Assembly (NCBI RefSeq): GCF_028858725.1 | Contig: NC_084766.1 | Location: 26,147,001 to 26,211,000, forward strand | Length of the DNA stretch: 64,000 bases | From: Colius striatus | Lineage: Eukaryota; Chordata; Aves; Coliiformes; Coliidae | Reading direction: 5' to 3' | Shown: positions 13,166 to 22,603 of the stretch, in pieces | Layout: the number at the start of each line of letters is the position of its first letter | How positions within the stretch are numbered: position 1 is the stretch's first letter | Notes under the pieces: model-generated | Told to the model about the DNA's origin: nothing | Seen by the model: only the letters and a program-made list of their open reading frames with translations | The model's database searches: none | Position numbers and translations under genes: made by a program

Positions 13166-13202
13166 GGCGAGAGCGAGGCGGTGGCAGCAGCCGCCTCTCG
13201 CC
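13166..13202. other. GC-rich hairpin in the putative 3' UTR
   Basis: GGCGAGAGCGAGGCGG at 13166-13181 can pair with CCGCCTCTCGCC at 13191-13202. This gives a 12-bp stem interrupted by a 4-nt bulge, with a 9-nt loop. The block has eight CpGs in about 60 bp and stands out sharply from the AT-rich UTR around it. Confidence 0.5.
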
Positions 13203-13260
13203 CCGGAGGAGGGCCCCCTTCAGCTGCAAACGGCTTTGCCCAAGCCCTGCAGAGCTCTTC

Positions 13261-13297
13261 CTCTTCGTCTGGTTCACCAAGTAAACCAGACAGAGAG
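13261..13297. other. Second hairpin, 60 bp from the GC-rich one
   Basis: GTCTGGTT at 13267-13274 pairs exactly with AACCAGAC at 13284-13291 across a 9-nt loop. After one mismatch the stem continues for five more pairs, one of them G:U (13261-13265 with 13293-13297). Confidence 0.45.
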
Positions 13298-14805
13298 AAA
13301 TTTCAAACAGTACTATTGATTTCTGCATTGAGTGTTCACTGAGGTGTACGTTACGTTTAAATATTGCTCTTGATCCAGTGTCAGTTCTGACAAATTTAGT
13401 AAATAAAGCTTAAGGCGACATCAACATTTTAGAAAAGAGCTAAAACACTTCTAAGCACTATGCTGTCCTCTGAGGCACCCTGCCAGGTTTTCCTGCCCTG
13501 CAGTCAGCTTTTCTGATTTAGCTTAAGGCCTTTCCCTCTGTTTCACAGGTAACAGTGGAAAAGATTTGCCATTTCAGGTCTCAGTGGAGCCAACCAAAGC
13601 TGGCTGCTCACTGGTGGACAATCCTTTTCCTGATATCTCTCAGTGGAAAGAATCAAAACCAACCAAACAAAAGAGATCAGTGAGAGATGCTGTGACAATG
13701 GTAAGGTAGGAACCGGGGAAACTGCACTGGAGGTATTTGCTTTAAAAGTGCCCTGTCAAACACAAGTGATCAAAACAGCCACCAAATAAAGGGAAGCCCA
13801 AACCAGAGCTTTCCCACCAGGTGGGAAGCCTGGCGTGCCAGGCAGTGGCCCACATTCATTTCTAGCATCAAGTAGGTCATTTGCATCCCATCCTTTCGGC
13901 TGGTGCAAGTGGGGGCAGAGGGAGGAGGGAGGTCAGGAGCATGGTTTTGCAGTCCATGAAGCTTTTGAGATGGGCTAAAGGAGCAATTGAGCCGCAGGAC
14001 ACTGGCCTGCAGCTTGAGAAAACCCTGGCAGTACTGCAGGCCCCTCACTGCCTCATCCCCTGTGCTGCCTGGAGCTCAGCAAACCACCTCCCTGCAAAAG
14101 CCAGAGCTGCACAAGCGATCCAGCAAGGTGCAAAGGGAATTGGGGGCCAGACTTACGTCTGCTACAGACCTGGCCCGTGTTTCACTGGCAGATCCTGAAG
14201 CCCTCACACTAACCTGCATCCACTGGGGACCAACCTCATGTGAGGCACAGGGCAGCCAGGCACCACAACCCTCTGCCAAAACCAGCGCTGTCACTCCAAG
14301 TCCTGCAAGGACTCTGCAGTTCAGAGGCGCTCCAGGCTCGGCTTTGCTGGGTGCAAACGCAACGCCTGATAGTAGGCTGGGCTCTGTCCTCTGCGTGCTG
14401 CTCTCCTCTCCCTGGGTAGGGGCTCTCGTCATGCCACACCACACTCAGAGAATTCAGTGGCTCAATGCAGAAGATCTGGGAGCTGTGCTTTTACATCCCC
14501 CCAAAGAGATGACCTGGTGGGAATGTCTTTAAACAAAACTTTAGAATATTTTAAATAAGTTAATTCTTAATAAATATGTGCTTCAAGAAAATGATAATTA
14601 TATACTGCACCTTTAAATAATGCACTTAGTTCTCTGCATTGGCTTCCATTTTGGTTTCTTTTATTGTTAAAGTGCATTAATTCAAAATAATGAACCACTT
14701 CCGCATCATTATTGTTAAAATAAATCATAACAACATTAATACGAGTCACTAAGTCACTACTATTAGTACTGCAATCTAGCAGATAACTCTATGTATTGCT
14801 CTATT

Positions 14806-14813
14806 TAATACTG
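14806..14813 (-). promoter_or_regulatory. Candidate miR-200b/c/429 target site (8-mer)
   Basis: The minus strand reads CAGTATTA, the complete 8-mer site for miR-200b, miR-200c and miR-429. It lies about 2.3 kb after the stop, inside a very AT-rich block (about 14530-14860). Confidence 0.35.
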
Positions 14814-17124
14814 TCCAGCAGAAGAATATAATACTTCTATTATAATCTCACAACAGCTCCAGCAGTCTTTAATGGCTGCTACCATATTAGTACAACTACA
14901 ACTGGGGAGAAGTATGAGAGACGGGGCCACAATGCCTCAGATACACACCCAGGAAGATGTAGCTAACTGGATATATACCTATATATTACACGGTAAGACG
15001 TTAAGGTACAAAGAGGACCCTGCACACTGTGATAGGAGCTGTTGTGCAGATACACCTCCTTCTCCTGCCACCACAATTCAAAGGAATCCCAACCTAAGAG
15101 CCTCCCTCCCCACCTGGATGCAGAGAGCTGCTCGAACCACAGCACTGTTCATAGCCAGTTGTGGCGCTTGGATGGTGTTTTTTTCAGCTACCAAAAGGAC
15201 ATCAGTCAGGTTAGCTGGAGGCAACTCTCTCAATGTTACCATGGACATTAGCAAAAAACCCCAAACCACACACAAAAGATAATAAAGACAAGAACAACGT
15301 GTAAATGGTGTAATTTTTTTTTGGCAGAGAAACATCCCCAGTAACACACGATACCGTGGTGCTATTTTACTCAGCTCCTTGATCCCAGCTATTTTAAAGT
15401 CTTTATAACCTTCACCTTTCCAAGCCAAACTGGTATGAAACTCTGGTGGAAAAAAGAAAAAGAGGGGCACGTATCATTTTGTGTAAACCAGTAGTGAAAT
15501 TGGTCTGCCTCCTCTCCCTTAAAACACATTTACAATGCTGCCTATTATTTAAAGGAACTAGATATTGATCTTGAGTGATTAACAAGGCCATTAAAAAACA
15601 GAAAAAGCACGACTTCCTCAAGTACAGCAGGGATTTAGCCCATGGCGTTTACAGTACAAAAAGTTGGCTACCTCACCAGTAACTCCATTTTCCTAGCCTT
15701 TTCCAATGGATACCTCTTCCATATCCCACCACACCATCCCCACCGTGTGCCACGTTTCAAAGCATGAGTTAAGAAAGGTTAACAGAAATGGAACTAGAAG
15801 AGGCAGCTTCCTGGTTAGATGCATTCTAGACCTAATTGTTTTGATATTAAACCTCTGAGCCCAAGAAGCCCGAGTACACTTTCCAGTACAATGTACTTTC
15901 TTTTGGATTCAAGTGGGAACAGAAACACATATTTGGCTCCTGCTTCAGTTTTAAGTCTCTTCTAGTAAAACAAGACAAAAATAAAGTAAATCCAGAATGC
16001 ACAGAGAAGACAAAACCAAAACACAGAAGAACAATTCCCCAAAAATATACAAATTAAGAATGTGCAGACTGAATTTGATGGCTTTCTCCCCCCTCCCCCC
16101 CATTGTAAACACTGATGTTGCAGAAGGTTACAGCTATTTCTAACTAATACCTCGGTGGGCCCTGCCAGCAGTCAGCACGCTTGGATTTGGACCAGGATCA
16201 CAAAGGCAGAACACATTTGACAGCTTTGTCTTTAGTGTGTTAAAGGACCTTTTGTACATTTTGATATTATGATGAGTTTTGAGAAACCCAGCTCTGGGAA
16301 GAGAATCAACCAGATCACCTGGCAGGAGTCAGACACCGAACTAAATATGGAGCCTACGAAGTAACCGACGTGCTTAAGCGTGGGGTTTGTAGGTTTGTGT
16401 TTACAAGCACCAGTAGGCATTGCTGCCCTACAACACCTGAAATCCCAACTCAAAGAACAAGACAGAAGGAAAAGAAACAAAAAGCCCCCACCCAACCCCA
16501 CCAGATTGCCTTTTCCGGTGAGTTGGCAGTAACAACAAAACACAGCTCTGAAGTCAGAGACCAAATCTCTCTGCGACGAAAAGGCTCCAACTCTGGACCA
16601 ACCAACTGTTGAAAACAACAAAAAAAGTGAGCATCTCCAAAGGCTTAGAGTCCCTCTGTGTTTCAGAAACTTCCATTCACTTCGCACTGTAAGTTGTGGA
16701 AACGCATCCAAAACTTTTGGGTATTCCACGTATGGACAAAAATGAGGAGAAAGGGAGCCAAGATTGTAAAACAGTTTGGCACAAACTCCCCAAGTAGATG
16801 CATGTGTATTTCTCTCTCACGAAAGGCACACGTTTGGTTTCTTATCAATAATGGGAAAGATGGGATGTTATACCCTGTTACACAGACAAGATTATTAACA
16901 ACTTCACAAAAAGGCATTTGACTATGCTGCACCTTCCTCACGACACGTTAACCCCACAAACCTCTCCAGAACATGGCAGATTTGTCCTCAGCATAGACTC
17001 CTTTGTCCCTTTGTACAGACTGGAGCACAGGGAAACGTCTTTTTGTGTAGCAATTAGGGGGTTTTTTTCCACATGTACACAGCAGGAACAGTATAAATTA
17101 GAGAGGTTAAAGGATATTGCAATA

Positions 17125-19020
17125 TTAGTTCTTTTTCTCCAAGTAATTTGAGGGCACCCAGCCTTTGAATGGCTTCACACCATTCATGATCTGGCAGTAC
17201 CACCAGCCATTTGGGTTCCTTTCGAGGACCTCCATGCAGACACCTTCCTGAAACCCTGCAGTCTCTTCATCCCCTTCATAGTCTGCAATGGAAACGTAGA
17301 TGTCCTTGAGATTGTTGTGGATGAACTGGGATTTCTCGATGGGCTTTGGCCTGACTGTGGACACAGGAATCCCGTTTCTCTGGGTGGGGAGGTTGGAGGT
17401 GGTCTCCGAGCCCTCAGTGCCCGACTTCTCAGGCTGCTTTCCCTTCGCGTCACCAGGCTGCGCCCACGCGTTGCTGAAGGAGGAATTCCGGCGGACGTTC
17501 CTCAGATGATCCGTAGCTGTTAAAGACTCATTTCTGCGCAAGGAGCACGACAGGTTGTTTTCCTTGGGTGGTGGAGACACAAAGACTGACTGGGGCCGGA
17601 CGGCAATCTGCCTCACACCATTCCTCATTTTGACTGGCCCTGATGGTTTAGAAAACCCCCCGGGGGGTTTGCTTGGGATGGGCGGCGTTGCGCGCTTGCT
17701 CTGGTTGATGGTGTTCAAAGCCTGAACCCTCTTCTCTATCTTCTCTAAACTGTTTGACTTGTTTTCGTTTTTCCTGTTCCTGGCAAACGAGGCATCAGTC
17801 TCTGCTGCTGTGGTTTCTCGCTGGTTATCAGGGAGAGCCAAATAATGGGAAGGAGCCCAGCCTTCCGTGTCTCCGTATTTCAGATACCACCATCCGCTCG
17901 CTTGCTTTTCCAGCACTTCCACTTCCACTCCTGCTGGGAAGCAAATTTCTGAATCCTGTACCTTTTGGTATGAGTCAGTGGTCACATAGAAACATCTGGA
18001 GTCATTTTCTTGCTCAGTTTTGGCTGGATGGCTGGAGCAGAAGATGCCCCGGGAAGGAGCTGTAATGAGATCAGCTGAGCTCCTCCTAACGGGATCGTCT
18101 TGGTTCTCAGAAGCTGTGTGTGGGGGGCTCTCAGACTCTTCACTTCTTGAACCTTTAAGTCCCCCTCTGAGTTGTCCAGTTGGCCTCAGCTGACGCCTTA
18201 AAGTGCTGATATCCATCTTTTCTTGGCTCTGAGAGTCTGCCTTGCTCAGGAAGGGTTTGGGCCTAACGATTGGCTTCGCTCTGATGGAAGGACTCTGCAC
18301 GGGCTCTTTCTTCATGCCTGCTCGCGGCACGCTACGTAAGCCGACGTCTGAAGCTGACCTCGGCTTTGTCTCCTCGCTCCTGGAATAATGACATTTTCCA
18401 AGATCAGGCTGGATATTTTTGTCTGTCTTAAGCTTCACAAGTGATGATTTAGGAGAGCTGGAAGACGGAGAATTCCTTCGGATCAAGGAGAGAGAGGAGC
18501 TTTTCTGAGAATCAGAGTCTCCACTAGATTCTTTATTGGACAAACCATCTTCTGCGTAACGCCTGAAGCCCTCGTTCTCATAGATGGTCTCTTCTTCGTG
18601 AGCAACATCATCTGAAGACTCTCCTGCCTTGAACTTTGCTTTCTGAAGCGATGACACGGGAGAGGGCTTGAGGGGCTGAAAGAGTCTTTTTTCAGGAGTG
18701 CCCTCTTCACGATGACTTTCACTCACTTCACACTCCGAGTCGAAGCCAAAGGCAGGCACATCGTACTCGGGTTCTTCGTATTTCAGCTTGTGGGGAGAGT
18801 CCTGGGTATCTCCCAAAGGAACTGTTCCAGGAGTTGTTCCTTCTTCAGGGTCTTTTGGTTTACTGGGAGGTGCTGGGGGAGGAACTTTTGGGCGGGTTAA
18901 AGTACTGGTTCTTCTGTTTAAATTTGGCTTCTTCCTCTTGTCAATGTAAGATGCTGGAGCCCACCCTTCCTTCTCTCCAATCTGCACGTACCACCAGCCA
19001 CCAGAATTCTTCTCTATAAC
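17125..19020 (-). CDS. SH3PXD2A: SH3PXD2A terminal coding exon (SH3-3 end, linker, SH3-4, SH3-5, stop)
   Basis: This is the last and largest coding exon, with 631 codons and a TAA at 17127-17125. The acceptor ctcttag lies just above 19020 and the exon opens in phase 0 with VIEKNSGGWWY. In exon residue numbers, 1-38 finish the third SH3 domain (GWAPASYID). A proline-rich run (KVPPPAPPSKP) and the tyrosines at about 86 (EPEYDVPAF) and 147 (TIYENEGF) follow; these match the TKS5 Src sites known in mammals as Y557 and Y619. SH3-4 spans about 344-396 (GWWYLKYGDTEGWAPSHYL) and SH3-5 about 573-631 (GWWYCQI...GWVPSNYLEKKN). The SH3PXD2A C-terminus and the fifth SH3 separate it from the four-SH3 paralogue SH3PXD2B. 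TKS5 is a cytoplasmic scaffold; its fifth SH3 is known to bind ADAM proteases, and Src phosphorylation drives podosome and invadopodium formation. The frame is intact. Confidence 0.97.
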   Translation of the reverse strand, partial: VIEKNSGGWWYVQIGEKEGWAPASYIDKRKKPNLNRRTSTLTRPKVPPPAPPSKPKDPEEGTTPGTVPLGDTQDSPHKLKYEEPEYDVPAFGFDSECEVSESHREEGTPEKRLFQPLKPSPVSSLQKAKFKAGESSDDVAHEEETIYENEGFRRYAEDGLSNKESSGDSDSQKSSSLSLIRRNSPSSSSPKSSLVKLKTDKNIQPDLGKCHYSRSEETKPRSASDVGLRSVPRAGMKKEPVQSPSIRAKPIVRPKPFLSKADSQSQEKMDISTLRRQLRPTGQLRGGLKGSRSEESESPPHTASENQDDPVRRSSADLITAPSRGIFCSSHPAKTEQENDSRCFYVTTDSYQKVQDSEICFPAGVEVEVLEKQASGWWYLKYGDTEGWAPSHYLALPDNQRETTAAETDASFARNRKNENKSNSLEKIEKRVQALNTINQSKRATPPIPSKPPGGFSKPSGPVKMRNGVRQIAVRPQSVFVSPPPKENNLSCSLRRNESLTATDHLRNVRRNSSFSNAWAQPGDAKGKQPEKSGTEGSETTSNLPTQRNGIPVSTVRPKPIEKSQFIHNNLKDIYVSIADYEGDEETAGFQEGVCMEVLERNPNGWWYCQIMNGVKPFKGWVPSNYLEKKN

Positions 19021-19155
19021 CTAAGAGATTACAAGGAATATGTTACTCAAGACTAAAAAAATCTCAACCAATTGCCTTCCATTCCTCCCCTTTCGATCCA
19101 GTCCCCTGCAATAGCCCAAAATTGCATTTTTTCCAGCTGCACTGTAGAGGCTCAC

Positions 19156-19275
19156 CTCTGCTTTTTGTCCTCCACGAAAGCTTATACCATCAGAGATACA
19201 CGACTGGAACTCTGCAATGGTGTAGTATTCCACTTCCACAGAGGGTGGCTCTGGTGGTTTGGGCAACTGAAAACC
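19156..19275 (-). CDS. SH3PXD2A: SH3PXD2A exon encoding first half of SH3-3
   Basis: This 120-nt exon holds 40 codons and is phase 0 at both ends. The acceptor is gctgtag, the exon opens GGT TTT CAG ([11 protein letters not shown]), and the donor is gtgagc after GCA GAG. It encodes the proline-rich lead-in and the start of the third SH3 domain ([17 protein letters not shown], then GGQKAE). The next exon continues with VIEKNSGGWW across a 135-bp intron, so this SH3 fold is split in the same way as SH3-1 and SH3-2. The residues match TKS5 almost exactly as I remember it. Confidence 0.95.
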
Positions 19276-21350
19276 CTACAGCAAATAGGAAGTGTTGTTC
19301 AATTAAACCAAAGAAACAGTGGGCTCAACAGCAGTATGAAAAAATATTTGCCTTCATTCACTAAAACTCTTCCATCTTCCTGTGCTACTTCCTAATGACA
19401 ACTTCCCAGTTCTCCAGAGCGGGAGCTGCTGTATTGAGATGGGCCACAAGAGAGAAGCCTTTCAAAATACAGCCTGTTCATGCTGCCTTCACCAGCTATT
19501 AAAACTGTGATAATCTTTACCTGAACAGTAAAACATTTTACTGATGGGCCATAAAGTGTGAGCTGCCATTCCAGTCACAGTAACAACAGCCCATTTACTC
19601 TGGGATTTTTGTCCAGAAAGACTCGGTTCTGGGTGGCTTGCCACAACAGCAGAAAACTGCATTGCAACGTGCCCTGTAATAGATTCTGTCTGTCATCAAA
19701 TATGCTACCTTCAAATACAATCCTGATAAATTATTGCTCTCTGTCTGCTGCTGGATTTTTAAACAATCTGAAATAGTCAGTGCTATAAGCTAATGGCCAT
19801 CTGTCATAGCAGGAAACAAGGATAATATCATACACCCCTGTGAAGGGCTTTGCTTGGCTAAAGTGATAGGAAGGACTTTAAGATCAAGAGTCCAGTTTCT
19901 CCCTGTAACAGACACTCAGTCCCAACAAAACCTGCATTTAAATCACACCGAGGCTCTATGAGAAGCAAGATACTGCTATTTACAGCCATTCTGGCAGCAT
20001 ACCAGTCTCCTCTAGAAGATGTCACACTGTAGAGATTTGTTACAATTGTCTTTAAGGTGATAAAATGGATAATAATCCTTTGAAGAATTTCAATAGCAAA
20101 AGCTTTCCAGATTAGCACAGTTTTCATCTACAGAACAAGTGGATGATGGTGAAACTTCACTGCTTATGGTTCTAACACAAGAGCTGTAGTATGTCAGGAC
20201 CTCTTGAAAACAGGTCAGACATGCCACAGGCAGACAGCCAGCCAAAGACACAAAAAGATCCTAAGCTGTTAATGGGAGAAAAAGAAATGGTACACTGTGC
20301 TTTCTTCACAGGCTCTTCCATTTCTAAGGGATGATCGTTGTAACCAATGATCCACGTTTCATCAAGCACAGCGTGTGGCATTTCACAGAGAATGCATCAC
20401 TGCACCTTAGGAACCGTGTCTAACAATGTTATAATTGGATGTTTCTGCACTATAAATGTTGAAATACAGCAGAAGCGCAGCATAATAAAATGCCTTCAGA
20501 TAATAAGGATGGTTTGGATTAAATAAAGATAATTGGAAACAGCAGACATGTTCAGGGTTTCACATATATTATCATTGTTATTTTTAGCATGGGATTGAGT
20601 GTAGTAGTCTTGCCAAAACAAAGTCTAATTGAAAATAATGCAAAGAGAATTAGGAAGAAAATGCAAATATGCTCTTCATCTAGTTTGTTAAAGAGGCATC
20701 TCAGATGACACAGAGCAATTACAAGTCACATACTGCTCATAAACTGTACAGTAAAGATTAAACACTATGTATTGCCTCGTTATAAACAAGTTATTAGCAT
20801 GCCTTTTGGGAACACAGACTACCAAGTAGTTCCTATCTGAAGATGACCTTCCCAATTTCAAATTGTCCCAAGCTTCCAGAATTCCACCTTTGAGGATAAA
20901 CAATCACAGGAAGTCTCATTCCTGCAGCACACATCCTTCCATGAATTCCTAGTCGCTTTAAACATACACGAGAGTGGAGCTTAGCAACCTCAAGGATGGT
21001 AACAATGGAAGCAGGGGAGAAATTCCCACTCTCTAAAGATACCCAGAGGAGCTTTAAACCTTCTGAGTCAGCCAAATGGGCTCTAATGTTTATGCACAGA
21101 ACACAGTAGCTCTAAGATCTCCTTTCTTCAGTTCAATACCTGCTTAATTGGGACAACATTTTGAAACAGAGAAATCCTCAATTAACATTAGGATATCCAG
21201 AGGTCTGCTCAATACTTGAACACTAAAAGGAACGGGTATGCAAATAAAGGTTCTCTCAGATACCCCCCCACACCTTATACAGCTGTAGCAAGTCTCAAAG
21301 CACCCACACATCTACCCCACTGCCCACATACACCATAAACCAATACAAAC
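19276..21350 (-). other. SH3PXD2A: SH3PXD2A intron between the microexon and SH3-3
   Basis: This 2.1-kb intron has donor gtttgt and acceptor gctgtag. It is AT-rich and unique-looking, with no recognised element. The neighbouring intron at 21401-22268 (868 bp, gtaagg to gctcag) is equally featureless. Confidence 0.8.
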
Positions 21351-21400
21351 CAGACTGGATTCTCTTCGTGGGGGTGGCCTTGTTCTTAGATTTGGAGAAC
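21351..21400 (-). CDS. SH3PXD2A: SH3PXD2A 50-nt microexon
   Basis: This very small exon is flanked by the acceptor tcctgctcag and the donor gtttgt. It starts with GT, which completes a serine codon with the single A left by the exon at 22269-22603. It then encodes SPNLRTRPPPRRESSL exactly up to the donor. Human TKS5 has the same stretch between its SH3-2 linker and [11 protein letters not shown]. The peptide is basic and proline-rich (RPPPRR), a typical SH3-ligand composition. The length is not a multiple of three, so skipping breaks the frame. The donor is weak (T at +3 and +4). Confidence 0.93.
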
Positions 21401-22268
21401 CTGAGCAGGAAAATGAAAAGGGAGAGTTTATTTAACTTTGTTAAGTACTGCTAAAGACATTTTTTCAGCAGCTCTCTACTGTCCCACTGCTTAAGAATAT
21501 TAGAAGTCACTATTTGCAATATTTAAGGCATCTCTATGAAACAAGATAGGAAACTATGAGGGTATATTAGAAATACCAAGGTAGCTTAGCTATTCGTCTC
21601 AGCTAAGCCAGCAAATTTAAGAGGAAATCACTGCCAGAAAGTAGTGGATTGTACTTTCTGCTGGAACTGACCAGCTCCATTGGAGACTGGCCAGCAAAGA
21701 ATTGGCCTAATACCTAGTTTTCCCCCCAGCAGTAAAAATAATTCACTAAATTAATAACACTCACACTGTCCTCTACCATAGTATCTTGCCATTCCTTGCA
21801 CAGACTAGGGTTAGCATCTGCATTTTCCAGATGAAGTAGTACAAACACTATACAACTTGCCCTCAGGAAAACAGCAGAACAAATGCATGAGAAGATATAG
21901 GTGGTCTCTCTGCCTTTAACACACCATCCCATCATCTGAATTACCGGGAGTGGAGGCCATGTGTAAGAGGGTTCAAAAGGAAAGAAAAAGAAATCTCTGA
22001 GGAAAAAAGAGTAAGCACATAGTGGCTAGGGTAAAGAACCACCAGCCAGTCCTTGGATAAAGCAAAGTTGGATTTTATTACTACTAATGAAGGACCATGT
22101 CCTGGAGTCCCTGCAGACCTACAGACAACGCAAAGATCTGCTCGTGTGGACTCAGCTATCAGACCAGGACACATGGGAACTTTGCTGACAGGCAATGCCA
22201 GCTCTGAAAGGTAGGAAACAAAGATTCATTGCAAGCCAGTGGAAACCCAGAGTGCTTTATTGCCTTAC

Positions 22269-22603
22269 TTATTTGAGCTCTTTGGGGTGCTATCCTTGCT
22301 ATGGCTGGGGACCCCTGGGCCAGTTTGGAAGCTTGCTTGTCTGGAGTCATCATAGCATTGCCATTAGAGTCATTGCACAGGATGGGCAAACTGATTTCCT
22401 TCTTGGTGATGTGAGTTTCTGCAGTCTCATTTTCTGCTTGAGTTTCCTTGTCAGTGGATGATTTCTTGTTCAGCAGGTTACTGATCTCCATAATGTTTCC
22501 TATGATTTCCACTGGCCCAGTTAAGTTCTTTTTCCTAGATGGAAGATCATCTTTAGCCTTCTTCAGATATGAAGCTGGGGCCCAGCCCTCTTTGCCTAGA
22601 TAC
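22269..22603 (-). CDS. SH3PXD2A: SH3PXD2A exon encoding second half of SH3-2 and linker
   Basis: This 335-nt exon runs from acceptor catctgcag to donor gtaagg. The first base completes the arginine codon begun in the exon at 27694-27811, 111 codons follow, and one A is left over for the microexon. It encodes the end of SH3-2 (YLGKEGWAPASYLKKAKDD), then a linker containing GPVEIIGNIMEISNLLNKK and KKEISLPILC, and closes with GSPAIARIAPQRAQI. All of these are TKS5 sequence; the linker's middle part differs most from the human protein I remember. No break is seen. Confidence 0.95.

Larger units (their letters stand above)
5757..17124 (-). other. SH3PXD2A: Putative long 3' UTR of SH3PXD2A
   Basis: The segment after the stop codon is AT-rich and lacks recognisable transposons and coding sequence. 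This fits the kilobase-scale 3' UTR that I recall for human SH3PXD2A (roughly 7 kb). Minus-strand AATAAA motifs at 10612, 10182 and 5757 are the best candidate ends. The first two give UTRs of about 6.5 and 6.9 kb, and the last about 11.4 kb. The last has the most typical T-rich and GT-rich downstream sequence. The true end or ends cannot be settled from sequence alone, so the part below 10180 is the less certain half. Confidence 0.5.

Noticed and set aside
13881..14532. Plus-strand frames of 105 and 181 codons, antisense to SH3PXD2A
   Set aside because: They lie in the putative 3' UTR, overlap each other in different frames, and show no domain or splice context.
17184..18722. Several shorter frames inside the terminal exon on both strands
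   Set aside because: Shadows of the true TKS5 reading frame.
22159..22268. Continuation of the SH3-2 linker frame past the donor at 22269
   Set aside because: The residues after AQIS are not TKS5-like, and the GTAAGG donor plus the matching microexon phase explain the true junction.
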